Below are positions 25,132 to 34,228 of a DNA stretch of 64,000 nt, in pieces. The notes beneath the pieces are model-generated. The model saw nothing but the letters and a program-made list of their open reading frames with translations, was not told the origin of the DNA and did not search any database. Location of the stretch: contig CAZOKJ010000011.1 in NCBI GenBank assembly GCA_964580465.1, positions 9,271 through 73,270 on the forward strand, given 5' to 3'. Within the stretch, counting starts at the first letter, position 1. Every line of letters starts with the position of its first letter. The position numbers and the translations under genes are program-made. The stretch is from Taishania sp964580465. GTDB taxonomy: Bacteria > Bacteroidota > Bacteroidia > Flavobacteriales_D > Crocinitomicaceae.

Positions 25132-27111
25132 TCAATGTTGAATTCTCACTAGATTAAAATCATCAATAGGATTAATAATCATTGGAAAGTGCTCAATGGT
25201 AACAGAATTACTATCTAATCCGAAAGCTTTGTCTTCAGAAAGCGCTCTGTGTTTCAACCATTCATAGAGATTCAAGATGATTTTTTCTGTAGCTGGTAAA
25301 TCATTGTCATACGACAATTCTTTTTCAATCAATACATATTCAAAATCGCCAACGATGTTGTTTTTACTTAAAGATTCATAACGACTGCTGATATCAATTT
25401 CATTGTTTTGCATTAAATCAGCAGCTACTTGCTTCAATAAGACATTTACTCTAGGTTCGTTTCTAAATCCGAGGTAAAAATCTACTCGTAGAATATTATT
25501 ATTTGCATTCAATTTTTCTACTTTATATTCCAACTTGTAAGGTTCATCCAATACATTAACGTGCACAAACCAATAATTGTCAGCTCGCTTAGGACGACGA
25601 TGGATAATAGAGTAAATCGCTTTGTATTCAATTTTATGCGGACTAGGGCTATTTGTCAAATACACCAAGTTTGTAGCAAATTTTGGAATACTTTGGTCTT
25701 CGCTCAAGTCTTCTAATACTTTTTTGTATTCAGCAATACTAACGAAGTTGGTATAACTTTTTCTAATTTTCTTTCCGAGGTAATTAATGGTCATTATAGC
25801 AGCTAAAATCCCAGCGATGATGACTGAAACATATCCACCATGAGAGAATTTCTGCACATTGGAAATGAAAAATGAAATTTCAATACTTAAATAGACCATT
25901 TCCAACAAAGCAATTAAAATGATGTTGACACGTTTTAAGTATAAGTAATAACCCAATAAAATGGTAGTAGCCAACATACTCATGGTGATTGCTAATCCAT
26001 AAGCTGCTTCCATGTTGCTAGATTCTTTAAAATGCAACACAACAAAAATACAACCAATTAATAGCATCCAATTAATTGAAGGAATGTATAATTGACCTCT
26101 AACGTTAGTAGGGAATTTTACGCGCACTTTAGGCCATAAATTCAAACGAATGGCTTCATTGATTAAAGTGAAAGACCCACTAATCAGTGCCTGAGATGCA
26201 ATTACAGCAGCCATTGTTGAAATAGCAATTCCGAAAGGCAAGAACCATTCAGGCATTACCAAGTAAAATGGATTCGCAGGATTTTCTGGCGATGGTGAAA
26301 GGTCTGAAAGTGTCATTCCTGTTTTTGTTAAAAGAAAAGCACCTTGCCCAAAGTAACTTAAAACGAGCATTGTCTTAACAAAAGACCATGTAATACGAAT
26401 GTTTCCAATGCCACAATGGCCTAAATCACTGTACAAAGCCTCGGCTCCTGTTGTACATAAAAACACAAAACCAAGCACGAAAAAACCTTCTGAATGAGCA
26501 GAAAGGAGTTGAATAGCATAATAAGGGTTTATTGCTTTTAAAACAGACCAATTTAGCATTAAATGACTTGTACCGATGATTCCCAACATCAAAAACCAAA
26601 CTAGCATGAAAGGGCCGAAAAACTTTCCAATGGCTTTAGTTCCAAATTGTTGAATGGTAAATAAAGTAATTAAAATCGCAATAACAATAGGAATGGTTTG
26701 TAAATGAGGCTCGTATGTTTTTAGCCCCTCAATTGCTGAAGATATGGAAATAGGAGGAGTAATAATACCATCGGCTAATAAAGCACTTCCACCAATAATT
26801 GCTGGTACTAATAACCATGGTTTTTTGATTTTTTTAACCAATGTATATAATGAAAAAATACCACCTTCGCCATTATTATCCGCTTTTAATGTTAGAATAA
26901 CATATTTGATAGTTGTTTGCAATGTTAATGTCCAAAAAACACATGAAATAGCCCCTAACACGATTTCTTCACGTATTGTTTCTTTACCAATTATTGCTTT
27001 CATTACATAGAGAGGTGAAGTACCTATGTCACCATAAATAATCCCTAAAGCAACTAATAAAGCACCAGCAGAAACGCTGTTTAAGTGTTTGGTATTTAAT
27101 TTTTTATCCAC
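25132..27111 (-). CDS. kup: Potassium uptake protein Kup
   Basis: A 659-residue proton/potassium symporter of the KUP/HAK/KT family. The N-terminal helix motif GALLVALGIIYGDIGTSPLYV is the family signature; GGSALLADGIITPPISISSA, TGAEALYSDLGHCGIGNIR and about twelve hydrophobic helices follow, with a soluble C-terminal domain of about 190 residues. The start codon is GTG at 27111: no ATG occurs before the first conserved helix, and the open frame upstream contains none. Length is near the family norm of 620-650. Confidence 0.93.
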   Translation of the reverse strand: MDKKLNTKHLNSVSAGALLVALGIIYGDIGTSPLYVMKAIIGKETIREEIVLGAISCVFWTLTLQTTIKYVILTLKADNNGEGGIFSLYTLVKKIKKPWLLVPAIIGGSALLADGIITPPISISSAIEGLKTYEPHLQTIPIVIAILITLFTIQQFGTKAIGKFFGPFMLVWFLMLGIIGTSHLMLNWSVLKAINPYYAIQLLSAHSEGFFVLGFVFLCTTGAEALYSDLGHCGIGNIRITWSFVKTMLVLSYFGQGAFLLTKTGMTLSDLSPSPENPANPFYLVMPEWFLPFGIAISTMAAVIASQALISGSFTLINEAIRLNLWPKVRVKFPTNVRGQLYIPSINWMLLIGCIFVVLHFKESSNMEAAYGLAITMSMLATTILLGYYLYLKRVNIILIALLEMVYLSIEISFFISNVQKFSHGGYVSVIIAGILAAIMTINYLGKKIRKSYTNFVSIAEYKKVLEDLSEDQSIPKFATNLVYLTNSPSPHKIEYKAIYSIIHRRPKRADNYWFVHVNVLDEPYKLEYKVEKLNANNNILRVDFYLGFRNEPRVNVLLKQVAADLMQNNEIDISSRYESLSKNNIVGDFEYVLIEKELSYDNDLPATEKIILNLYEWLKHRALSEDKAFGLDSNSVTIEHFPMIINPIDDFNLVRIQH

Positions 27112-27578
27112 GAAAATAAAGTTATAATTTACTGTTAAACTAGAGGGCGTACTTGTGATAAGTCATGGTTTAACGAGAGCGAAAGTAATTCATTTTTTAA
27201 ACGTGAGAAAAAAATAATGTGTTTTTTTTTAAACTATTTTTGTTAAAAATATAAAACGTTGATGTTAAGTATTTTAAATTTGTTTAATACGATAGATTAA
27301 GACTAAATAAAAGGTTGAATTTCTCAGTGAATAATTGGATATTATTTCATTAAATAATTATTTGCTCTGTACTAAAGTAAAAATATTAATGAGTAATAAA
27401 ATTAATTCAAATCGACAGCATAAAAAAAATGAATAGGAGCAATTTTTTTTTTTTTTTTTACGTACTTTAAAAAATATATTGTAATATTGCACTATCTTAA
27501 AGGAGTTAACCGTATTCCTTTTCAAAAAAATCAAATTTTATTTAGTTAAATTCAAATTTTACACCCATTCCCAATTAT
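27112..27578. other. Divergent intergenic region, kup / rho leader
   Basis: This is 467 bp without a supportable ORF. It contains a T17 homopolymer (27443-27459), a TAATATTG that approximates a -7 element (27482-27489), and, in the presumed rho leader, AAAGGA (27499-27504) that can pair with TCCTTT (27516-27521). Rho genes are often autoregulated through their leaders, so this leader is a reasonable place for that, but nothing here proves it. Confidence 0.55.
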
Positions 27579-29327
27579 ATGGATAAAGAAATGTTGGAAA
27601 GCAAAAAGCTTTCAGACCTTAAAGAAATAGCAACAACCTTAGGTATTTCTATTACTGGATTAAAAAAAGCGGAAATTATCAATGCTATTATTGGTGGAGA
27701 TGATACTTCGAAAACTGATGCTGTTGTGGAAGCAACAGAAGTTCCTACTGAGAAACCTAAACGACCTCGTAAAAAAGTAGAAGTTTCAACTGAACAAGCT
27801 GATTTATTTGTTGAAGCAACGGAAATGAATGTTCAAGAAAAACAATCAGGAAAGAAAGTTGATGCTAAAAAAATAAAAGAAAGAATAACTGAATTAATTG
27901 AATCTCCTGAAACTATAGAAACTGAAGCTAAACAAGAACAAGAAAAACCGAAAGGTCGTAACTTGCTTGACTTAGCTAAAGCTGTAAAAAAAGAACCAGA
28001 AGAACAAGAAATAAAATCAGAGTCTCTTACAGAAGATAAAGCTATCGAAGCAGAACCTGTTCAAGTTGCTGTGAGTGAAAAGGTTGAAAACAAACCGTCA
28101 CACACACAACAACACCAAAATCACCCACAACATCAAAATCGTCAACACCAATATCAAAAAAATCGTCCTCAACAAGAGCCGGTTGAAGCTAAAACTGATG
28201 TTTACGATTTAGTAGGTATTGTTTCTGCTGAAGGTGTATTGGAAGTTATTCAAGATGGATATGGATTTTTAAGATCTTCTGATTACAACTATTTACCTTC
28301 ACCAGATGATGTGTATGTTAGTCAAAGTCAAATTAAATTTTTTGGTCTAAAAACAGGGGATACGGTAAAAGGAACTATTCGTCCGCCAAAAGAAGGTGAA
28401 AAGTATTTTCCTTTGGTGAAAGTTGAGTCGATTAATGGTCGCGATCCTTCTTATATTCGTGATAGAGTTCCTTTCCAATACCTCACACCACTTTTCCCAG
28501 ATGAGAAATTTAAACTAACAGGACATCCGCAAGAAACAATGTCCACGCGTGTTATGGACTTATTTGCTCCAATAGGTAAAGGGCAACGTGGTATGATTGT
28601 TGCGCAACCTAAGACGGGTAAAACCATGTTGTTGAAAGATGTTGCTAATGCAATCGCTGCAAACCACCCTGAAACATATCTTATTGTGTTGCTAATCGAT
28701 GAACGCCCTGAAGAGGTAACAGACATGGCTCGCAGTGTGAAAGCTGAAGTAATTGCTTCTACTTTTGACGAACCAGCAGAACGCCACGTGAAAGTAGCAA
28801 ACATGGTATTGGAAAAAGCAAAACGAATGGTAGAATGTGGTCACGATGTATGTATTTTACTTGACTCAATTACACGTTTGGCGCGTGCTTACAATACTGT
28901 TTCACCAGCTTCTGGAAAAGTATTATCAGGTGGGGTAGATGCGAATGCTTTACACAAACCAAAACGTTTCTTCGGTTCTGCTAGAAAAATTGAAAACGGT
29001 GGTTCTTTATCTATCTTGGCTACAGCATTGACAGATACTGGATCTAAAATGGACGAGGTAATCTTTGAAGAATTTAAAGGTACAGGTAATATGGAGTTGC
29101 AATTGGATAGAAAAATTGCAAATAGACGTATTTATCCTGCAATTGATATTACAGCATCTGGAACAAGAAGAGAAGATTTGTTGGTTGGAAAAGATGTGCT
29201 ACAACGTGTGTGGTTAATGCGTAAATTTATTGCTGACATGAATCCAGTAGAGGCGATGGAATTTATGAAAGAACGCATGGAAGGTACACTTTCTAACGAG
29301 GAGTTTTTAGTATCAATGAATAGTTAA
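27579..29327 (+). CDS. rho: Transcription termination factor Rho with long disordered insertion
   Basis: A 582-residue hexameric RNA helicase that ends transcription; E. coli Rho has 419. Residues 1-45 form the Rho N helix bundle (KLSDLKEIATTLGISITGLK). Residues about 46-205 are a charged, low-complexity insertion ending in a His/Gln/Asn-rich run (28100-28180). The RNA-binding OB fold follows (GVLEVIQDGYGFLRSSDYNY), then ATPase Walker A IVAQPKTGKTMLL, LLIDERPEEV, SITRLARAYN and GGSLSILATALTDTGS with Q- and R-loop positions. Disordered Rho insertions are known in Bacteroidota, and in Bacteroides one has been linked to condensate formation. Transcribed away from kup. Confidence 0.95.
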   Translation: MDKEMLESKKLSDLKEIATTLGISITGLKKAEIINAIIGGDDTSKTDAVVEATEVPTEKPKRPRKKVEVSTEQADLFVEATEMNVQEKQSGKKVDAKKIKERITELIESPETIETEAKQEQEKPKGRNLLDLAKAVKKEPEEQEIKSESLTEDKAIEAEPVQVAVSEKVENKPSHTQQHQNHPQHQNRQHQYQKNRPQQEPVEAKTDVYDLVGIVSAEGVLEVIQDGYGFLRSSDYNYLPSPDDVYVSQSQIKFFGLKTGDTVKGTIRPPKEGEKYFPLVKVESINGRDPSYIRDRVPFQYLTPLFPDEKFKLTGHPQETMSTRVMDLFAPIGKGQRGMIVAQPKTGKTMLLKDVANAIAANHPETYLIVLLIDERPEEVTDMARSVKAEVIASTFDEPAERHVKVANMVLEKAKRMVECGHDVCILLDSITRLARAYNTVSPASGKVLSGGVDANALHKPKRFFGSARKIENGGSLSILATALTDTGSKMDEVIFEEFKGTGNMELQLDRKIANRRIYPAIDITASGTRREDLLVGKDVLQRVWLMRKFIADMNPVEAMEFMKERMEGTLSNEEFLVSMNS

Positions 29328-29338
29328 TAAGTAAAAAT

Positions 29339-29950
29339 ATGAAAGTAACCATAAAAACAGCATTGATTAGTGCTTTAATATGGATAGGCTTTAAACTAAT
29401 GGGGTATCAACTAGGATGGAATGTACCTAGTAATACCTCGTTCTTTGTTTTGAGCAATATGTTTGTTTTGTTGTCAGCTATTTCTATTGGACTTTACCTC
29501 CAAAAACGTAAAAATGAAGAAGACGATAACATGTTGACAGATGTTAAAAACGGCATGACTATTGGAGTAATTTACGCTTTAGTTATTTCTGTGTTCTTAT
29601 TTTATTATTACGATAAAATTGATCCTGATTACAACAATAAGATGATTGCTGAACGTGAAATGAAGTTCCAATTAATTGTGGATGATCCAGTAAAATTGAA
29701 AGAGTTGAAAGCCTCTAATAAAGATTTAGAAGTGATGACCAAAGATGAAATCATGGAGGAGTTTAAAAAAACACCACAAATGTTGTTTTCAGGTACTTTT
29801 ATGATGACCTACGGCATGTTATCCATGCTGATGTTGACCACATTGTATAGTATTGTTATCTCCATTATTTATCGTCGTGTCTTGTTTAGAGATTATTACA
29901 AGAAACTTAGAAGACAACAACAAGCGCCAACTCAAGAAAAGAAAAAGTAG
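29339..29950 (+). CDS. DUF4199-like membrane protein
   Basis: A 203-residue integral membrane protein with about four helices: residues 8-25, 35-52, 72-90 and a final hairpin near 150-175 (GTFMMTYGMLSMLMLTTLYS). A soluble charged loop of about 55 residues sits between helices 3 and 4. The C-terminus is basic (RRQQQAPTQEKKK). The layout and the DVKNGMTIGVIYAL segment fit DUF4199 proteins of Bacteroidota, of unknown function. It begins 12 nt after rho and may be read through from it. Confidence 0.65.
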   Translation: MKVTIKTALISALIWIGFKLMGYQLGWNVPSNTSFFVLSNMFVLLSAISIGLYLQKRKNEEDDNMLTDVKNGMTIGVIYALVISVFLFYYYDKIDPDYNNKMIAEREMKFQLIVDDPVKLKELKASNKDLEVMTKDEIMEEFKKTPQMLFSGTFMMTYGMLSMLMLTTLYSIVISIIYRRVLFRDYYKKLRRQQQAPTQEKKK

Positions 29951-29983
29951 AATCGCATTTAGTCATTATATGCTGTAAAAGTT

Positions 29984-30448
29984 ATGTTGCCGAAGCATGA
30001 ACAAAAAATAAAAAACGAACTATTTTGGGGTGATTTTAAAGCCTTGATGAAAAAACACATGTCTAGCAATGGACGTAGAATCAATTGGCTAAATTATCCT
30101 ACTGAAACTAAAGAATTATATCTTCGTTTGCATGCTGATGGTAAATCGTGTGCCATGTTTTTTGACATTCAATCAAAAGATCAAGGAGTTCGTGCTATTG
30201 TTTGGGAACAAATGGGAGAACTAAAAGCAGTTCTACGCAATGAAATGATTGACGAAGGTGAATGGATTGAATTGTTAGAAACTCCAGATGGACGTATTAT
30301 TTCAAGAATAAAATGGGAGCGAACGGATTTAAACTACTATAAAGAAGAAGATGTTCCTCTAATTTATGATTTTTTAAGAGAAAAAATACGTGCTTTCGAT
30401 CTTTTTTATCAAGAATATAAAGATATCCTTCTGCATTTGTTGAATTAA
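29984..30448 (+). CDS. DUF4268 domain-containing protein
   Basis: A 154-residue cytoplasmic protein. FWGDFKALMKKHMSSNGRRI, WLNYPTETKELYLRLHADGK and FFDIQSKDQGVRAIVWEQMG match DUF4268, a domain sometimes attached to nuclease-like modules and present alone in many Bacteroidota. No nuclease residues are evident in this stand-alone form. Function is unknown. It follows the DUF4199-like gene by 33 bp. Confidence 0.78.
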   Translation: MLPKHEQKIKNELFWGDFKALMKKHMSSNGRRINWLNYPTETKELYLRLHADGKSCAMFFDIQSKDQGVRAIVWEQMGELKAVLRNEMIDEGEWIELLETPDGRIISRIKWERTDLNYYKEEDVPLIYDFLREKIRAFDLFYQEYKDILLHLLN

Positions 30449-30520
30449 TTTTGTACTTTTGAACTTCTTTTGTTTACGTAGATTATTCGTATTACAACAA
30501 AGAAAATTAAATAAAACTAG

Positions 30521-31333
30521 ATGAAAAAAAGTATAATCGGTTGTTTTTTTGCGTTGGCTTCGCTCTTAGCCACCAATTTATATGCTCAAGTTGCCATCCT
30601 TGATGAGAAATTTGACAATGGTATTCCAAGTTCATATATTCTTGTAAACAAAGATGGATACACGCCTCATGCAGACGTAAGCGAATACACAAATGCGTGG
30701 ATAATAACTGTGGACCCAGCTGATTCTACTAATAAAGTAGCTTCATCTACTTCGTATTTTGATCAGCCAGGGGTGGCAAATCGTTGGATGATTATTCCTT
30801 CGTTGCAATTAGGTGCTTATGGCAATAACCTAAGCTGGACAGGTAAATCGCATGACGCTTCGTATGCCGATGGATATTTTGTCTTAGTTTCTACAACAGA
30901 TACTGAAATAGAAAGTTTTACTGACACGTTGCTAACTGTTCCTTTTGAAGATGTACAGTGGACAAAACATACCATTAATCTATCAGACAAAGGATATGAT
31001 AATCAAACGATTCATTTAGCTTTTGTTTTGCGTTCATTGGATGGATATAAATATTACATGGATTCGCTTTCTGTTGAAAAGGACAATCCGCTGAATGTAT
31101 CCACTCTTTCAAACAATACGACTATTCAACTTTATCCCAACCCTACTACTTCACATTTAACGATTTCTAACACAGTTGATTTTATTCAAGTTGTGATTAG
31201 AGATGTGAATGGAAATGAATTGATTCAAAGTGATTCTTCAACTGTGGAGGTACAACACCTTTCTAATGGTGTTTACTTTGCAGAAGTAAGAACAAAAAAT
31301 GGAGTAGTAGTTCGAAAATTTTTAAAGCAATAA
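30521..31333 (+). CDS. T9SS cargo protein with cleaved-adhesin/choice-of-anchor J-like domain
   Basis: A 270-residue secreted protein. Signal peptide ends near NLYAQ (residue 22). The central domain (LDEKFDNGIPSSYILVNKDG, ANRWMIIPSLQLGAYGNNLS, YYMDSLSVEK) is a jelly-roll typical of choice-of-anchor J/cleaved adhesin modules. Residues about 200-270 are a type A type IX secretion tail: IQLYPNPTTSHLTISN, a VxxVVIRDVNGNEL strand and GVYFAEVRTKNGVVVRKFLK. It should be exported by the T9SS and placed on the surface. No catalytic motif is visible; adhesion is a guess from family. Confidence 0.85.
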   Translation: MKKSIIGCFFALASLLATNLYAQVAILDEKFDNGIPSSYILVNKDGYTPHADVSEYTNAWIITVDPADSTNKVASSTSYFDQPGVANRWMIIPSLQLGAYGNNLSWTGKSHDASYADGYFVLVSTTDTEIESFTDTLLTVPFEDVQWTKHTINLSDKGYDNQTIHLAFVLRSLDGYKYYMDSLSVEKDNPLNVSTLSNNTTIQLYPNPTTSHLTISNTVDFIQVVIRDVNGNELIQSDSSTVEVQHLSNGVYFAEVRTKNGVVVRKFLKQ

Positions 31334-31336
31334 AAC

Positions 31337-32587
31337 ATGATGACGGAAGAAGTAATTGGAAGTGCTAAAGCACGAGAAATAGTGGCGTTGGAAGATAAGT
31401 ATGGTGCACATAATTACCATCCACTTCCTGTAGTTTTAGCAAAAGGCGAAGGTGTATATTTGTGGGACGTGGACGGAAAGCGTTATTTTGATTTCTTGTC
31501 AGCATATTCTGCGGTAAATCAAGGACATTGTCACCCAAAAATCATTGGAGCTTTGACAGAGCAGGCACAAACATTGACGTTAACATCACGTGCTTTTTAC
31601 AATGATGTGTTAGGAGTATATGAAAAATATGTTACTTCTTATTTTGGTTTTGACAAGGTATTGCCAATGAATACTGGAGCAGAAGCTGTTGAAACTGCTT
31701 TGAAATTGTGTCGTAAGTGGGCTTATGAGAAAAAAGGAATTCAAGAAAATGAAGCTGTAATTGTTGTGTGTGATGGAAACTTCCACGGTAGAACAACGAC
31801 AATTATTTCATTCTCAAATGATCCAGATGCACGTGAAAATTATGGACCATACACAGGAGGCTTCGTTTCTATACCTTATAGCGATATCAATGCGTTAGAG
31901 CAAGTATTAAAAAACAAAAATGTCGCTGGATTCTTAGTGGAACCTATTCAAGGAGAAGCTGGTGTTTATGTTCCAGAAGAAGGATATTTAGCTAAAGCTA
32001 AAGCTTTGTGTGAAGCAAACAATGTGTTGTTTATTGCTGATGAAGTTCAAACAGGAATTGCAAGAACAGGTCAATTATTAGCTGTTCATCATGAGGGCGT
32101 TAAACCTGATATTTTAATTCTTGGTAAGGCATTGTCAGGTGGAGTATATCCTGTTTCAGCGGTACTGGCTAACGATGACATTATGTTGGTAATCAAACCT
32201 GGTCAGCATGGTTCTACTTTTGGTGGGAATCCAATCGCTGCAAAAGTAGCTATCGCTGCACTAGAAGTTGTTAAAGAAGAAAAATTAACTGAAAACGCTC
32301 AACGTTTAGGTGAAATTTTTAGAGCAGAAATCAATCGTATTATCGGTAACACTGATTTAATTGTAGCAGTTAGAGGTAAAGGATTATTAAATGCTATCAT
32401 CGTAAATGATACACCTGAAAGCTCAACAGCTTGGGATATTTGCATGGACTTAGCGAAAAATGGTTTGTTAGCTAAACCTACTCATGGTAATATCATCCGT
32501 TTTGCTCCACCTTTAGTAATGACGGAAGAGCAATTGATGGATTGCGTTAGCATTATTGAAAATACATTGATGAATTTTAAGAAGTAA
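31337..32587 (+). CDS. rocD: Ornithine-oxo-acid transaminase
   Basis: A 416-residue PLP enzyme converting ornithine and 2-oxoglutarate to glutamate semialdehyde and glutamate, linking arginine and proline metabolism. HNYHPLPVVLAKGEGVYLWD and FLSAYSAVNQGHCHPKI are the usual N-terminal blocks; MNTGAEAVETALKLCRKW binds PLP phosphate, FIADEVQTGIARTG gives the PLP-pairing Asp, and LGKALSGGVYPVSAVL has the Schiff-base Lys. It starts 3 nt after the T9SS cargo gene; close spacing without functional relation. Terminator downstream. Confidence 0.93.
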   Translation: MMTEEVIGSAKAREIVALEDKYGAHNYHPLPVVLAKGEGVYLWDVDGKRYFDFLSAYSAVNQGHCHPKIIGALTEQAQTLTLTSRAFYNDVLGVYEKYVTSYFGFDKVLPMNTGAEAVETALKLCRKWAYEKKGIQENEAVIVVCDGNFHGRTTTIISFSNDPDARENYGPYTGGFVSIPYSDINALEQVLKNKNVAGFLVEPIQGEAGVYVPEEGYLAKAKALCEANNVLFIADEVQTGIARTGQLLAVHHEGVKPDILILGKALSGGVYPVSAVLANDDIMLVIKPGQHGSTFGGNPIAAKVAIAALEVVKEEKLTENAQRLGEIFRAEINRIIGNTDLIVAVRGKGLLNAIIVNDTPESSTAWDICMDLAKNGLLAKPTHGNIIRFAPPLVMTEEQLMDCVSIIENTLMNFKK

Positions 32588-32605
32588 TATAATCAGTAAT
32601 TGAAG

Positions 32606-32632
32606 AAAAGGTTGCAATCGCAACCTTTTTTT
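32606..32632 (+). terminator. Terminator after rocD
   Basis: AAAAGGTTGC (32606-32615) pairs perfectly with GCAACCTTTT (32620-32629) across a 4-nt loop, then more T. Confidence 0.93.
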
Positions 32633-32765
32633 ATACTTCATTAATTTATGCAAATGGCTTTTTTAAACAAAGGATAAAATACTATTGTTGGGAATTAAAT
32701 GTATTTATAACGATTCATTGTGCATAAGTTCATGTCATTAAATCATCAATAGCTATATAAATGTT

Positions 32766-32773
32766 TATATTTG
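32766..32773 (+). promoter_or_regulatory. Putative -7 element of the phosphohexomutase gene
   Basis: TATATTTG lies 10 nt before the TTG start at 32784. No TTG occurs at -33 spacing. Its position supports a start at 32784 or the TTG at 32793 rather than anything upstream. Confidence 0.5.
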
Positions 32774-32783
32774 CAGTTTAAAA

Positions 32784-34190
32784 TTGAAAAATTTGACTAC
32801 AAAAATAAAATTTGGGACTGATGGCTGGAGGGCTATCATTGCAGATGAGTACACAGTTGATAATGTTGCTCGTGTTTCTTACGCCACAGCAGAGTGGGTA
32901 AAGAAAAATTTTGACAATCCAAGCATTGTGATTGGACATGACTGTCGCTTTCAAGGTGAATTATTCGTAGAAACAGCTGTCAAAGTCTTTGTTTCTCAAG
33001 GAGTAAAAGTCAAAATGGCTAAAGGATTTGTCTCTACACCAATGGTGTCTTTAGCAGCTGTGAAAAAAGCTTGCTCTTTAGGCGTGGTGATTACTGCAAG
33101 TCACAATCCTCCAACTTACAATGGTTTTAAATTAAAGTCTCATCACGGAGGACCGCTTTCTCCTGAAAAGGTACAGGAAATTGAAGATATTATTGTTGAT
33201 GAATTGACAATTGACTGGCGTTCAGTATCGTTAGATTCTCCATTAGTGGAAATTGTTGATTTAGAAACAGAATATGTTGAACATGTAAAAGCAAATTTTG
33301 ATTTGGATGCAATTGCCAATTCAGGTTTGAATTTAGCATACGATGCCATGTTTGGCGCAGGACAAAATGTGTTAAAACGCGTATTGCCTAACATTCATTT
33401 CTTACACTGTGAACATAATCCTTCGTTTAAAGGCGTAGCACCTGAACCAATCGCTAAAAATTTAAAAGAATTGGAGCAATTTATCATTGAAAATGGAACA
33501 ATTGATTGTGCTTTAGCTACAGATGGTGATGCGGACAGAATTGGTTTATACAATGGTAGAGGTGAATTTGTAGATTCTCATCACATTATTTTATTGTTAA
33601 TCCATTATTTAGCAAAATACAAAGAAATGAAAGGCAAAGTTGCTACTGCTTTCAGTACAACTCCTCGCGTTGCTAAAATGGCTGCACATTACAATTTGCC
33701 AAATGAAGTAGTAAAAATTGGCTTTAAATACATCGCAAGTATCATGGTGGAAGAAGATGTGCTTGTTGGTGGGGAAGAATCTGGAGGTATTGCTGTGAAA
33801 GGCCATATTCCTGAACGTGATGGCATCTGGATGGGATTGATTATTTGGGAGTTTATGGCAAAATCTGGCAAAACTTTAGACCAATTAATCGATGAAGTAT
33901 ATGAAATTGTTGGAAGTTTTAAATTTGAACGTAGTGATTTACACATTACAGAAGAATTAAAACAAACAATTATCGCTCATTGTAAAAACGGGACTTACCA
34001 ATCGTTTGGAAAATATACCATTAAAGAACTTCAAACGATTGACGGATTCAAATACTTCTTTGACGATGAACGTTGGGTAATGATTCGTCCTTCTGGTACT
34101 GAACCTGTTTTGCGTGTTTATGCTGAAGCTCCAACCTTGGAAGAAGCAAGAGAAATTTTAAAAATAACAGAACAAACAATTTGTAACTAA
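32784..34190 (+). CDS. Phosphoglucomutase/phosphomannomutase family protein, TTG start
   Basis: A 468-residue alpha-D-phosphohexomutase. FGTDGWRAIIADEYTVDNVA opens domain 1; VVITASHNPPTYNGFKLKS has the phospho-serine; ATDGDADRIGLYN binds the metal; VGGEESGGIAVKGHIPERDG is the sugar loop and IRPSGTEPVLRVYAE the phosphate loop. Whether it prefers glucose, mannose or glucosamine phosphates is not clear. There is no in-frame ATG before the conserved N-terminus: the candidates are TTG at 32784 (preferred) and TTG at 32793. Followed by the FMN protein gene after 38 bp. Confidence 0.9.
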   Translation: MKNLTTKIKFGTDGWRAIIADEYTVDNVARVSYATAEWVKKNFDNPSIVIGHDCRFQGELFVETAVKVFVSQGVKVKMAKGFVSTPMVSLAAVKKACSLGVVITASHNPPTYNGFKLKSHHGGPLSPEKVQEIEDIIVDELTIDWRSVSLDSPLVEIVDLETEYVEHVKANFDLDAIANSGLNLAYDAMFGAGQNVLKRVLPNIHFLHCEHNPSFKGVAPEPIAKNLKELEQFIIENGTIDCALATDGDADRIGLYNGRGEFVDSHHIILLLIHYLAKYKEMKGKVATAFSTTPRVAKMAAHYNLPNEVVKIGFKYIASIMVEEDVLVGGEESGGIAVKGHIPERDGIWMGLIIWEFMAKSGKTLDQLIDEVYEIVGSFKFERSDLHITEELKQTIIAHCKNGTYQSFGKYTIKELQTIDGFKYFFDDERWVMIRPSGTEPVLRVYAEAPTLEEAREILKITEQTICN

Positions 34191-34228
34191 AATAATAGTA
34201 TAAATAGTTAAGTTAAATAGCAAAAAAT

